A DNA stretch of 64,000 bases, from positions 1,922,001 to 1,986,000 of the forward strand of contig NZ_JASGJD010000001.1 in assembly GCF_047601505.1 (NCBI RefSeq). Direction: 5' to 3'. The first letter of the stretch is position 1, and each line of letters begins with the position of its first letter. Source of the stretch: Cloacibacterium sp047601505 (GTDB lineage Bacteria; Bacteroidota; Bacteroidia; Flavobacteriales; Weeksellaceae). The notes under the pieces were generated by a model. The model was not told where the DNA came from, made no database searches, and saw only the letters and a program-made list of their open reading frames with translations. Shown here in pieces: positions 57,822-64,000 of this stretch. A program made the position numbers and the translations under genes.

Positions 57822-58373
57822 TTATTTTCCACGCCAATACCATATTTCTCGATTAGTTTTGATAAATTCTTTTGCAGTTTTATCTACTTCTTTTTTAGGA
57901 GTACCATTCTTTTTCAAAATACGTTTAATATAATCTAATTGGACAGAATCCCATGTTGAACCAAAAGATGTCCTTGGTACTTCAATTAAAATTTGACCGC
58001 TTTCAGAAGTCATAAATTTATGTCCGTATTCTCCAGTATCTAGGTATAGTGCTTGAGAAATTAAAATTCCATCAATTAGTTCATGATGCTTATCTATGTC
58101 AAACCTTATACCGAAAGTTAATTCTTGTGGGATTGTGAATCTTAGTTTTAATGTAAATTCTTTGGTTTTAAAAATTGACATTTTTTTTGTCCAGGTTGTT
58201 TCAATGTCTCCGGGTGGTGTTTCCATATGAATTTCGATTAATTCAACAACCTCTAAGGCACTATTGTGTATGGTAACAAAAGGGATGAACCTTGATTCTC
58301 CTGTTATAGGAGATGAATATTTTCCATGAGAGATTATCTCGTATGATTTATATGTGTCATTATCAAATTTCAT
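57822..58373 (-). CDS. Unknown protein, second gene of a two-gene unit
   Basis: A 183-residue soluble protein without signal peptide. The first ~120 residues look beta-rich (S-R-F-I-P-F-V-T-I-H-N-S-A-L-E-V-V-E-L-I-E-I-H). The C-terminal ~50 residues are helical and basic (Y-I-K-R-I-L-K-K-N-G-T-P-K-K-E-V-D-K). No family recognised. It overlaps the 3' end of the upstream membrane protein gene by 11 nt, so the two products are probably translated together and may interact. Confidence 0.65.
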   Translation of the reverse strand: MKFDNDTYKSYEIISHGKYSSPITGESRFIPFVTIHNSALEVVELIEIHMETPPGDIETTWTKKMSIFKTKEFTLKLRFTIPQELTFGIRFDIDKHHELIDGILISQALYLDTGEYGHKFMTSESGQILIEVPRTSFGSTWDSVQLDYIKRILKKNGTPKKEVDKTAKEFIKTNREIWYWRGK

Positions 58374-58896
58374 CTGGTAATTTCTTTAAGATTATAGAAG
58401 TAACGCTTTGAGAATAATTGTGAGGGTCTATGAAATTTAATTCATATTTGTCTATTATCGCTCCTTCAAGTTTACTTGGAATTTCAAAAATCAACCACTT
58501 TGTGGTTGTTTCTTTTTCAGACACTGTTATGTTTGTTTCGTAGAACGTATATTCTAAGTTTTTTACTTTAGTCAGAGTTTGTCTATCATAAGGAATTTTT
58601 ACTTTTGATAATGAATCGCTAAAACTATATGTTATTTCAAGAGTGGCAATGAATGAATTTTTTGTTTCTGACTTATTTAAAATTGTAACATTAAAAAGCG
58701 TATATTTTTTATCATCCTTTATGTATGCGTAGCTATTGTTTAAATATAGGCTAAACATAGATTGTCTGTTCAAAAATTGTTTTTCTGAAATCTTTCTATT
58801 CAGTTTTACATTGAAATAATTCAAAATGGAAACAATTAATGCTAACAGAGAAATAAATATTGCAATTATTGGTAGGAAATCCTTCAATGTGTCCAT
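58363..58896 (-). CDS. Membrane-anchored unknown protein, first gene of a two-gene unit
   Basis: A 177-residue protein with one N-terminal membrane helix (residues ~8-28, I-I-A-I-F-I-S-L-L-A-L-I-V-S-I-L). A basic stretch and a beta-sandwich-like soluble domain (Y-T-L-F-N-V-T-I-L-N-K-S, then W-L-I-F-E-I-P-S) follow. Without a signal-cleavage site the domain is probably anchored. Not a recognised family. It overlaps the downstream gene and sits directly beside palindromic element D. Confidence 0.65.
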   Translation of the reverse strand: MDTLKDFLPIIAIFISLLALIVSILNYFNVKLNRKISEKQFLNRQSMFSLYLNNSYAYIKDDKKYTLFNVTILNKSETKNSFIATLEITYSFSDSLSKVKIPYDRQTLTKVKNLEYTFYETNITVSEKETTTKWLIFEIPSKLEGAIIDKYELNFIDPHNYSQSVTSIILKKLPDEI

Positions 58897-58922
58897 TTCG
58901 TTTTCGTTGGGGAAAAATTACA

Positions 58923-59112
58923 GCTAACGGAAAAAGTATTTGCGAAGTGCGGGCTTTTGAAGAACTTTAGTTCAAGGAAGTCTGAACTGAGCATATGTTT
59001 TTTCAATGGAACTAAATTACAAAAACTTGTGGAATTGAAAAGCATATGCGGCAAAATATTTCTGCTTTTCAATTCAGGACTTTAATTCCACATTTTGCAA
59101 ATACAATGTGCC
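58923..59112. repeat. Imperfect palindromic intergenic element, copy D
   Basis: It begins GCTAACG, GTATTTGCGAAGTGCGGGC, and ends CACATTTTGCAAATACAATG plus TGCC. GTATTTGC pairs with GCAAATAC. The interior shares TTTTTTCAATGGAACTAAAT and GACTTTAATTCCACATTT with copies B and C. Followed by CTGTTGCACAAC, the end sequence of the IS1182-like remnant. Confidence 0.7.
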
Positions 59113-59123
59113 TGTTGCACAAC

Positions 59124-59384
59124 CCCTGCTCTCCGAAGTTTGTAACTTCGGAGCGTGATAATAAAAATGTTCAACATATCAAAACTCTCTAAATTCCCCT
59201 CTTTCAGAGGGGTGGCATTCCTATGAAATAGGAATGACGGGGTGTTTAAAACAAAAAAAATCCAACACCGAATGAATCTTAAAAAAAACAAATATCCTAA
59301 AAATCGAAGAAGAGAGCCCAAAGCAAAGTCGAAGGGCAACCAGAGTTTCGTTTCGTGTCCTGCGGATAAGACGAAACTCTGGTT
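59124..59384. repeat. Structured ~270-bp repeat, copy 1
   Basis: It shares nearly identical sequence with 60901-61185 in the same orientation; copy 2 has about 24 extra bases in one place. It is a chain of hairpins: CTCCGAAGTT-TGT-AACTTCGGAG; CCCCTCTTTCAGAGGGG; ATTCCTATGAAATAGGAAT; and a long final stem AACCAGAGTTTCGT with ACGAAACTCTGGTT. It ends one base before the TAA (minus strand) of the gene at 59386. No coding capacity is likely. Confidence 0.85.
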
Positions 59385-59385
59385 G

Positions 59386-60042
59386 TTATCTGCTGTTTTT
59401 TTTCTTAACAATTATGAATACTATAAAGAATACGAATAGAATTGAAATCGAATAAAGAATGACTTTAAGTAAGTTATTTTCGCTCTTCAGTGAATCAATA
59501 TCACGCTTTTGTCTCTCAATTTGTTTATTTGGAATATTTCCTTCGTAATTTAAATCTACAGTAATTTCATCATTTTTCTTTGCTTTTTCAATTTCTATTT
59601 GGTGCTCTTTTTTGAGTTTCTCTAATTCTTCAAAGTCAGATTTTGTTATTTGATTTAGTGGTTTGGTTTTAAAGCAATATTCAGAATAAATAAATCCTGT
59701 ATCTGGTTCAATATATCCAAATATTAAGTATTCTTTGTTATCGTCAAAAATAATATCACAAGATCTTAACTGAGATGAAAATATTGTTGCAAAAGTATTT
59801 TCAAGATACAATTCATCGTAATAATCAAGTTTATAAATCTTTTCGATTTTTACATTACTCAATTGATTTTGGAGCGTTTTAAAACCAGAAGATACTTTTT
59901 TAATACCATTTAATTTTCCAACAAATACAATTTCTGCATATTTAAAAGATTCTTTTAAATCTAAATCTTCACATTTACATCCGAAAATATTAATTGAAAT
60001 AAATACAAAACAGAATGAAATTTTTAGGGCAATCGTTTTCAT
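59386..60042 (-). CDS. Secreted/anchored protein with TIMP/NTR-like Cys-x-Cys start
   Basis: A 218-residue protein. A signal peptide (residues ~1-20) ends at G-C-K-C-E-D; a mature N-terminus starting C-x-C followed by a beta-rich domain (E-I-V-F-V-G-K-L-N-G-I-K) recalls the TIMP/netrin-like (NTR) fold. R-S-C-D-I-I-F-D and E-Y-C-F-K-T supply further Cys. A coiled coil (residues ~135-185) and a C-terminal membrane helix (~190-212) with K-K-K-N-S-R follow. The C in F-G-C could instead be a lipobox Cys. Function unknown. Confidence 0.65.
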   Translation of the reverse strand: MKTIALKISFCFVFISINIFGCKCEDLDLKESFKYAEIVFVGKLNGIKKVSSGFKTLQNQLSNVKIEKIYKLDYYDELYLENTFATIFSSQLRSCDIIFDDNKEYLIFGYIEPDTGFIYSEYCFKTKPLNQITKSDFEELEKLKKEHQIEIEKAKKNDEITVDLNYEGNIPNKQIERQKRDIDSLKSENNLLKVILYSISILFVFFIVFIIVKKKNSR

Positions 60043-60046
60043 AAAA

Positions 60047-60183
60047 TGGCAGATAATGGTTTATGGCTTTGCGAAGTGGTGTATTATTATAACGTATGTT
60101 TTATTATATAAATTAAGTTTTATATCATAATAAAAGAGTTAATATTTGTAATAAATCAAACCATTTTGCAAAACCTATGTGCC
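60047..60183. repeat. Imperfect palindromic intergenic element, copy E (short, diverged)
   Basis: It begins GGCAGATAATGGTTTATGGC, then TTTGCGAAGTGG, and ends AACCATTTTGCAAAACCTAT plus GTGCC. The ends pair over TTTGC/GCAAA and GGTTT/AAACC. It is shorter than B-D and its right end is joined to an IS1182-like remnant. Confidence 0.6.
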
Positions 60184-60248
60184 TGTTGCACAACTCAAAT
60201 ATAGTTAAAAACTGTTATTTATGATATAAAATTTTCGTAAATTTAAAT

Positions 60249-60338
60249 ATGCAAGGACGAAAACACTTTACACCACAACTATTCTACGAACTCAGTCTAG
60301 ATATGCTAGTTCCGGAGGATAATTATTATAGAAAATTG
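60249..60338 (+). pseudogene. IS1182-like transposase, N-terminal fragment
   Basis: M-Q-G-R-K-H-F-T-P-Q-L-F-Y-E-L-S-L-D and L-V-P-E-D-N-Y-Y-R-K-L are typical of the N-terminus of IS1182-family transposases in Bacteroidota. The frame then breaks off into unrelated GC-rich DNA. Confidence 0.7.
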
Positions 60339-60396
60339 TTAATGTGGACACGAGCATGATGCTCGCGCCAGCAACGGGCGAGCGCAATGTCATTAA

Positions 60397-60522
60397 GTTA
60401 AGCAAAAATCACAACGTATTTTAGCTCAAGTACTATCTCTAAAACAAGGGAAGAACTTTGCTTTTATAAAATCAGTCTTTCCAAGCATCAATAACTCAAT
60501 TTTAAGCACCCCCAATTTTTAG
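60397..60522 (+). pseudogene. Probable C-terminal fragment of the same transposase
   Basis: An open 41-codon stretch, V-K-Q-K-S-Q-R-I-L-A-Q-V-L-S ... S-I-N-N-S-I-L-S-T-P-N-F, ends in TAG 20 nt before a terminator hairpin. Assignment to the transposase is inferred from its place between the inverted ends. Confidence 0.4.
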
Positions 60523-60542
60523 CATTATGAATCTTAATAAAT

Positions 60543-60584
60543 AATCAACCTCTCTAAAATTGCTTCTAAAGAGGTTGATTTTTA
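60543..60584 (+). terminator. Terminator within the IS1182-like remnant
   Basis: An 11-bp stem (AATCAACCTCT at 60543-60553 with 60570-60580), then T. Confidence 0.7.
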
Positions 60585-60644
60585 TCTTTTTTAATGATTA
60601 TTTTCTAAAAAGTGGAGTTGTGCAACAGCTACCGTTAGCAGAAG

Positions 60645-60900
60645 TTATAATCTTTCTTTTATTTCTTCGATGTATTCTGCAATACTTATTTTTTCAATAT
60701 AATTCTTTGCTAACTTTTCACTTCCTAATTCAGCTAATTTTTGCTCAAAAAGACTTGCATTAAAGTCTATGAAATCATAAAACGTTTTTAAAGGGGGATT
60801 TTGTTTTTTTATTTTTAAAGTTTCACTTCCCCAAGTATACAAGCATTCAAGAATTTTTTCAGTATCATTTCCATGAACTTTAATATCAAAACCATTAATA
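60645..60900 (-). pseudogene. 3' fragment of an unknown gene cut by repeat copy 2
   Basis: The minus-strand frame reads G-I-N-G-F-D-I-K-V-H-G-N-D-T-E-K-I-L-E-C, continues through W-G-S-E-T-L-K-I and ends A-E-Y-I-E-E-I-K-E-R-L at 60645. It is open for 84 codons up to 60900, exactly where repeat copy 2 begins, and has no plausible start. The gene therefore lost its 5' part, or the repeat marks a recombination joint. Family unknown. CTAACGGTAGC after the stop resembles the start of the palindromic elements. Confidence 0.6.
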
Positions 60901-61185
60901 CCCTGCTCTCCGAAGTTTGTAACTTCGGAGCGTGATAATAAAAATGTTCAACGTAATTTCAAATTTCTTAAAACCTTAATTCAAAACTCTCTAAATTCCC
61001 CTCTCTCAGAGGGGTGGCATTCCAATGAAATAGGAATGACGGGGTGTTTAAAACAAAAAATTTTCAACACCGAATGAATCTTAAAAAAAACAAATATCCT
61101 AAAAATCGAAGAAGAGAACCCTGAGCGAAGTCGAAGGAAACAGGAGTTTCATCTCATGTCCTGCGGACAAGACGAAACTCTGGTT
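60901..61185. repeat. Structured ~270-bp repeat, copy 2
   Basis: Direct repeat of 59124-59384 with the same hairpin order. It contains CCCTGAGCGAAGTCGAAGG, a motif widespread in Bacteroidota intergenic repeats. It ends one base before the TAA of higA at 61187, the same placement as copy 1 beside the gene at 59386. Confidence 0.85.
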
Positions 61186-61186
61186 A

Positions 61187-61498
61187 TTAGGCGACGTTTT
61201 TTTCTTTATCTTTTCTAATTCGAGTAATTCTTTTTACTTCATTTGATTTTTCAGACAATTCCTTTTCAATATCATAATCATCTTGAAGTCCTAGCCAAAA
61301 TTTTGCAGAATTTCCAAAATAAGCACTAAGTCTTACTGCCGTATCTGCAGAAATTCTTCGATTACCTTTTATGATTTCCGAAACTCTTGTTTGTGGAATT
61401 TCTAAATCTTTTGATAATCTATATTGTGAAATTTCAAGAGGAATTAAAAATTCTTCTAATAAAATTTCTCCTGGAGTTATGTTTCTTAATTTTTCCAT
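61187..61498 (-). CDS. higA: HigA-type antitoxin
   Basis: A 103-residue XRE-family antitoxin. I start it at 61498 (M-E-K-L-R-N-I-T-P-G-E-I-L-L-E-E-F-L), the family's usual beginning; the frame extends 17 codons further. Q-Y-R-L-S-K-D-L-E-I-P-Q-T-R-V-S-E-I-I-K-G is the HTH, and F-G-N-S-A-K-F-W-L-G-L-Q the conserved HigA segment. It neutralises HigB and represses the operon. The toxin gene precedes it by 10 nt, the reversed order typical for hig. Confidence 0.92.
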   Translation of the reverse strand: MEKLRNITPGEILLEEFLIPLEISQYRLSKDLEIPQTRVSEIIKGNRRISADTAVRLSAYFGNSAKFWLGLQDDYDIEKELSEKSNEVKRITRIRKDKEKNVA

Positions 61499-61508
61499 TT
61501 TTTTAATT

Positions 61509-61790
61509 TTAATGATAATCCATAATTTCAACGTCAAAAGCATTGCCATTTTTCCATTTGAAAATAATTCTCCACTGATTATTAATTCTTATGCTATAGA
61601 ATTCTTTTAAATCTCCTATCAATTTTTCAAGTCTATTTGCTGGAGGAATTCTTAAATCAGTTACATCAATCGAATTATTTATCATTCTCAACTTTCGTTT
61701 TGCAACTTCCTGAATTTCTCGTGGAAGTTTTTTGGAAACAATTCCGTTCCATATTTTTTCGGTCTCTTTATTTCCAAAATTAACAATCAT
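61509..61790 (-). CDS. higB: HigB-type toxin (RelE superfamily mRNA interferase)
   Basis: A 93-residue toxin that cuts mRNA on the ribosome. L-R-I-P-P-A-N-R-L-E-K-L-I-G-D-L and F-Y-S-I-R-I-N-N-Q-W-R-I-I-F-K-W are the hallmark segments of the HigB/plasmid-maintenance killer family, with the catalytic-site Arg, Trp and terminal D-Y-H. First gene of the higBA operon, with its own promoter and a palindromic operator upstream. Located between repeat copy 2 and an IS1182 element. Confidence 0.93.
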   Translation of the reverse strand: MIVNFGNKETEKIWNGIVSKKLPREIQEVAKRKLRMINNSIDVTDLRIPPANRLEKLIGDLKEFYSIRINNQWRIIFKWKNGNAFDVEIMDYH

Positions 61791-61797
61791 ACTTTTA

Positions 61798-61818
61798 ACG
61801 TTACTAACGTCAAAGATA
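61798..61818 (-). promoter_or_regulatory. Promoter and operator of higBA
   Basis: Minus strand: TATCTTTG (61818-61811), a TAnnTTTG match. It is followed at once by the perfect 13-bp palindrome ACGTTAGTAACGT (61810-61798), which covers the transcription start and ends 7 nt before the higB ATG. It fits a HigA binding site for autorepression. Confidence 0.65.
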
Positions 61819-61867
61819 AGTAAAATATTTCAAATTTTGATTTTAATGTAGAATTTTTGTAAAATGT

Positions 61868-61877
61868 CGCTTAACGT
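61868..61877. repeat. Left piece of palindromic element F, split by IS1182
   Basis: CGCTTAACGT ends at the IS boundary. Joining it to 63603 onward restores CTTAACGTTCCCCGGC, the TAACG start seen in the other copies. Confidence 0.6.
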
Positions 61878-63598
61878 CAGACTGTGAAAAAACCTCACAA
61901 TCTTTCTAAACAAAAATAGGGAAAAAAGCCGATGAAACGGAATAAAATTCGTAAATTTATTAATGCAATTTATCCAGGGAATCCCACGCAATCAGCTGCA
62001 AATCGTAAGTTTAGAAGATAAGATCAGTAATGATAATCCGGTGCGTTTTATCGAAGCTTTTGTCCGGTATATCGATTTAGAAAAGTTAGGCTTTCGTTTA
62101 AAAGTTTTAAAATCAGAAGGCAGGCCATGTTTTCGAACCGAGGTTTTTCTAAAATTGTATTTATATGGCTATTTAAATGGCGTTCGGAGTTTGCGCCGAC
62201 TAGAAAAAGAAAGCCAAAGAAATATAGAAGTTCAATGGTTATTAGAGTGTGTTTGCCCAAATTATCACAGCATAGCAGATTTTAGAAAAGAAAATCCTAA
62301 AGCTTTAAAGCAATTGTTCAAATTGTTTGTTTTGTTTTTAAAAGATGCCGATTTGGTATCAGGAGAAACCTTGGCGATAGATGGCACAAAATCTAGAGCG
62401 CATAACGGAAAAAAGTCTAACTACAATCAAAAGAAAATCGACAAACATAAAGCTTACATCGAAGAAAAAACCCAGGAGTATCTAGAAGCATTAGAAGAAA
62501 ATGATGCGAGAGAAAACCCAGTGAAAATTGCTCAGATCCAACAAAAGATAGAACGCTTACAACAGAACAAAATTAAATACGAAGTTTTAGAAGAACAACT
62601 AAAAGAAAGCGGCGAACCTCAAGTAAGCACTACCGATCCAGACTCTAGAGCCCTTCTGGTACAAGGGCAAGTAGTAGAGGTAAGTTACAACATACAAGCA
62701 GCCGTAGATAGCAAACACAATTTGGTGGTAGCTACCCATACCATCAATCGGAACGATAAAAATGCACTTTCATCCATTGCATTAGAGGCCAAAGAAAATC
62801 TAGGCTTGGAAACATTCACCGTTTTGGTAGATAAAGGCTATCATAATGGCAGAGAACTCGAAAGCTGTAAAAACAACAACATCACCACCATCGTAGCGGT
62901 TCCTGATCAAGGGAAAAGTAACGAAAACGGCACCCAACCCGAGTATTTGGTATCGAAGTTTACGTATGATAAAGAAAGTAACTCCTATACTTGTCCACAA
63001 AACAAAATATTAGCCACCAGTGGAAGTTGGCACAAGAAAAGCGGTCGCACCGAAGAAAGTGGTTATATGTACCAAAAATACCGAACGCCAGCTTGTAAAA
63101 CCTGTCCTGCAAAAGACCAGTGCACCAGCAGAAAAGGCGGCAGGGAGGTCGATAGAAGCCAGTATGCCGATGCAGTTGAAGAGAACCACCAACGTTACAA
63201 AGACAATGCTAAATTGTACCGAAAGCGACAGGAGATCAACGAACATATCTTCGGTACAATCAAAAGAAAATGGGGCTACAATTACACCGATTTGATAGGA
63301 TTAGAAAAAGTAAATGGCGAACATAGTTTGATAATGCTGGTGTACAACATCAAACGGAGTATCAAAATACTGGGCGTTAGAGATTTGATAGCCAAACTCC
63401 AGAAATGGAACAGTCCTTACAAGAGAAAAGGATTGTTTTTACTGAAAGTGACTTATTTAAAGCTGAATATAGGCATTGTTTTTAGTAAAACTCTATATGC
63501 TGCCTAAAAAAACAGCCTTCTGTAAAAGGCTTTATTGGGCTTGTAATCAAAGAAAATTTATCAAATTTTTTGTAAAAAAGAGATTTTTTCACAGCCTG
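61878..63598 (+). mobile_element. IS1182-family insertion sequence, 1721 bp, complete
   Basis: Ends CAGACTGTGAAAAAACCTC (61878-61896) and, inverted, CAGGCTGTGAAAAAATCTC (63598-63580) match at 17 of 19 positions. ACGT is duplicated on both sides (61874-61877, 63599-63602); it is itself a palindrome, in line with the family's liking for palindromic targets. One intact transposase gene. Confidence 0.88.
61963..63507 (+). CDS. IS1182-family transposase
   Basis: A 514-residue DDE transposase, full length for the family. The N-terminal domain (R-F-I-E-A-F-V-R-Y-I-D-L ... F-L-K-L-Y-L-Y-G-Y-L-N-G-V-R-S) is followed by the catalytic core: Asp in L-A-I-D-G-T-K-S-R-A, Asp in L-V-D-K-G-Y-H-N-G, and Glu in E-I-N-E-H-I-F-G-T-I-K-R-K-W-G. 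An inserted Cys motif (C-K-T-C-P-A-K-D-Q-C) lies before the Glu. The frame has no interruptions, so the element is probably active. GC content is higher than in neighbouring genes, suggesting recent arrival. Confidence 0.95.
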   Translation: MQFIQGIPRNQLQIVSLEDKISNDNPVRFIEAFVRYIDLEKLGFRLKVLKSEGRPCFRTEVFLKLYLYGYLNGVRSLRRLEKESQRNIEVQWLLECVCPNYHSIADFRKENPKALKQLFKLFVLFLKDADLVSGETLAIDGTKSRAHNGKKSNYNQKKIDKHKAYIEEKTQEYLEALEENDARENPVKIAQIQQKIERLQQNKIKYEVLEEQLKESGEPQVSTTDPDSRALLVQGQVVEVSYNIQAAVDSKHNLVVATHTINRNDKNALSSIALEAKENLGLETFTVLVDKGYHNGRELESCKNNNITTIVAVPDQGKSNENGTQPEYLVSKFTYDKESNSYTCPQNKILATSGSWHKKSGRTEESGYMYQKYRTPACKTCPAKDQCTSRKGGREVDRSQYADAVEENHQRYKDNAKLYRKRQEINEHIFGTIKRKWGYNYTDLIGLEKVNGEHSLIMLVYNIKRSIKILGVRDLIAKLQKWNSPYKRKGLFLLKVTYLKLNIGIVFSKTLYAA

Positions 63599-63732
63599 AC
63601 GTTCCCCGGCTTAGCGAAGTGCGGGCATTCGGGGCTGTGTCCGCCCGTTAAGGTACAGAAGCCAAATAGAATTACCAAAGCCGAGTTTAAGTACTGTTCG
63701 CCCGCATTTTGCTAAACCGGCGTTGTATGCCG
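63599..63732. repeat. Palindromic intergenic element, copy F (right part)
   Basis: CCGGCTTAGCGAAGTGCGGGC without its first base (63607-63626) pairs with GCCCGCATTTTGCTAAACCG (63700-63719), the clearest stem of the family. It ends CGGCGTTGTATGCCG (63718-63732), itself a short hairpin followed by T. Its left tip lies beyond the IS1182 insertion. Confidence 0.75.
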
Positions 63733-63736
63733 TTTT

Positions 63737-64000
63737 TTATATTTCATACAATTCGATTGGCAATTTATCTGGGTCTTCAAAAAAAGTGAAGCGTTTTTGG
63801 GTAAACTCGTCTATTCGTATCGGTTCAGTCTTTATATTGTAAGTTTCAAGTCTTTTTATTGCTGTTTCTAAACTTAATACTTCAAAAGCTAAATGTCTCA
63901 TTCCACAAGTTTCAGGTCTTGAAACTCTTGCTGGTGGATTGGGAAACGAAAATAATTCAATAACATAAACATCATTTAATGCTAAATCAAGCTTGTAAGA
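63737..64000 (-). CDS. VOC-family (glyoxalase-like) protein, 5' end outside window
   Basis: The last 87 codons of a minus-strand gene. S-Y-K-L-D-L-A-L, Y-V-I-E-L-F-S-F-P-N-P-P, R-P-E-T-C-G-M-R-H-L-A-F-E-V and K-R-F-T-F-F-E-D-P-D-K-L-P-I-E-L-Y-E are diagnostic of the YaeR/GloA2-like subgroup of the vicinal oxygen chelate superfamily. Metal ligands His (R-H-L-A-F) and Glu (I-E-L-Y-E) are present. The reaction is unknown for this subgroup. The stop codon lies 5 nt from palindromic element F. Confidence 0.88.
   Translation of the reverse strand, partial: SYKLDLALNDVYVIELFSFPNPPARVSRPETCGMRHLAFEVLSLETAIKRLETYNIKTEPIRIDEFTQKRFTFFEDPDKLPIELYEI

Larger units (their letters stand above)
60183..60628 (+). 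mobile_element. Internally deleted IS1182-like element, 446 bp
   Basis: Perfect 14-bp inverted ends (CTGTTGCACAACTC at 60183-60196 and its complement at 60615-60628). Inside are the first ~25-30 codons of a transposase and a short C-terminal coding remnant followed by a terminator hairpin. Between them lies a short GC-rich stretch (about 60348-60386) unlike the rest of the region. It could be a non-autonomous derivative moved in trans. Confidence 0.7.

Noticed and set aside
59082..59411. 109-residue minus-strand open frame
   Set aside because: It lies entirely within structured repeat copy 1 and element D; the other repeat copy does not keep the frame, and it has no family character.
60340..60390. 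GC-rich palindrome GAGCATGATGCTC as a regulatory site
   Set aside because: It lies at the deletion joint inside a transposon remnant, so it is more likely filler DNA than an operator.
62800..63246. Open frames antisense to the IS1182 transposase
   Set aside because: Hydrophobic antisense translations arise from the coding strand's composition; no start signals or homology.
53497..63732. Integron with attC sites
   Set aside because: No integrase gene is present and the ends do not satisfy both RYYYAAC and GTTRRRY core rules; gene orientation relative to the palindromes is also not uniform. Kept only as an analogy.

Overview
The window comes from an AT-rich member of the Bacteroidota, most likely a flavobacterium of the Chryseobacterium/Cloacibacterium kind. 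The signs are a secreted protease with a type IX secretion C-terminal domain, a SusC-like TonB-dependent receptor, mevalonate-pathway genes, a YtxJ-type bacillithiol protein, a fused DAHP synthase/chorismate mutase, -7 promoter elements of the TAnnTTTG type and almost no Shine-Dalgarno sequences.

Positions 1-51.8 kb are an ordinary chromosomal backbone. In order it holds: a partial secreted protein; a DEAD-box helicase; cytochrome bd oxidase (cydAB); TPR and SGNH secreted proteins; a YqhD-like alcohol dehydrogenase divergent from PEP carboxylase; a T9SS subtilase; a sugar-nucleotide block (DegT aminotransferase, galE, cytidylyltransferase) interrupted by a REP-associated tyrosine transposase; a TonB receptor; mltG-dapF; pnuC; an amino-acid permease; an aldo/keto reductase; an RRM RNA-binding protein; DUF4153, BlaI-like and PAP2-like proteins; pyruvate dehydrogenase E1alpha and E2; a LolD-like ATPase; radC and two unknown proteins; soluble and membrane pyrophosphatases; dnaX with a -1 frameshift on a run of ten A; DAHP synthase/chorismate mutase behind a Phe-rich leader frame; rsgA; mevalonate kinase and a UbiA-like protein; rluB; ytxJ; a Crp-family regulator next to a class II cyclic-nucleotide phosphodiesterase; and scoAB.

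Positions 51.8-64 kb are an accessory region. It has an IS982 copy with a broken transposase, a complete IS1182-family element, a deletion derivative of a second IS1182-like element, a HigBA toxin-antitoxin pair, small genes of unknown function, two copies of a structured ~270-bp repeat, and five related ~130-190-bp imperfect palindromes lying between the small genes.

The standout is a two-gene minus-strand operon at 55230-57143. It encodes a sigma-70-family factor followed one base later by a Cas12f/TnpB-like protein whose RuvC catalytic Asp and Glu are replaced (Ser and Lys) and whose zinc finger and third RuvC motif are missing. The second gene needs a -1 shift at a dnaX-type A-AAA-AAG site to be read through. 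A strongly structured ~260-nt leader lies upstream, and a hairpin-rich candidate guide RNA lies directly downstream. The arrangement fits RNA-guided recruitment of RNA polymerase rather than DNA cleavage.
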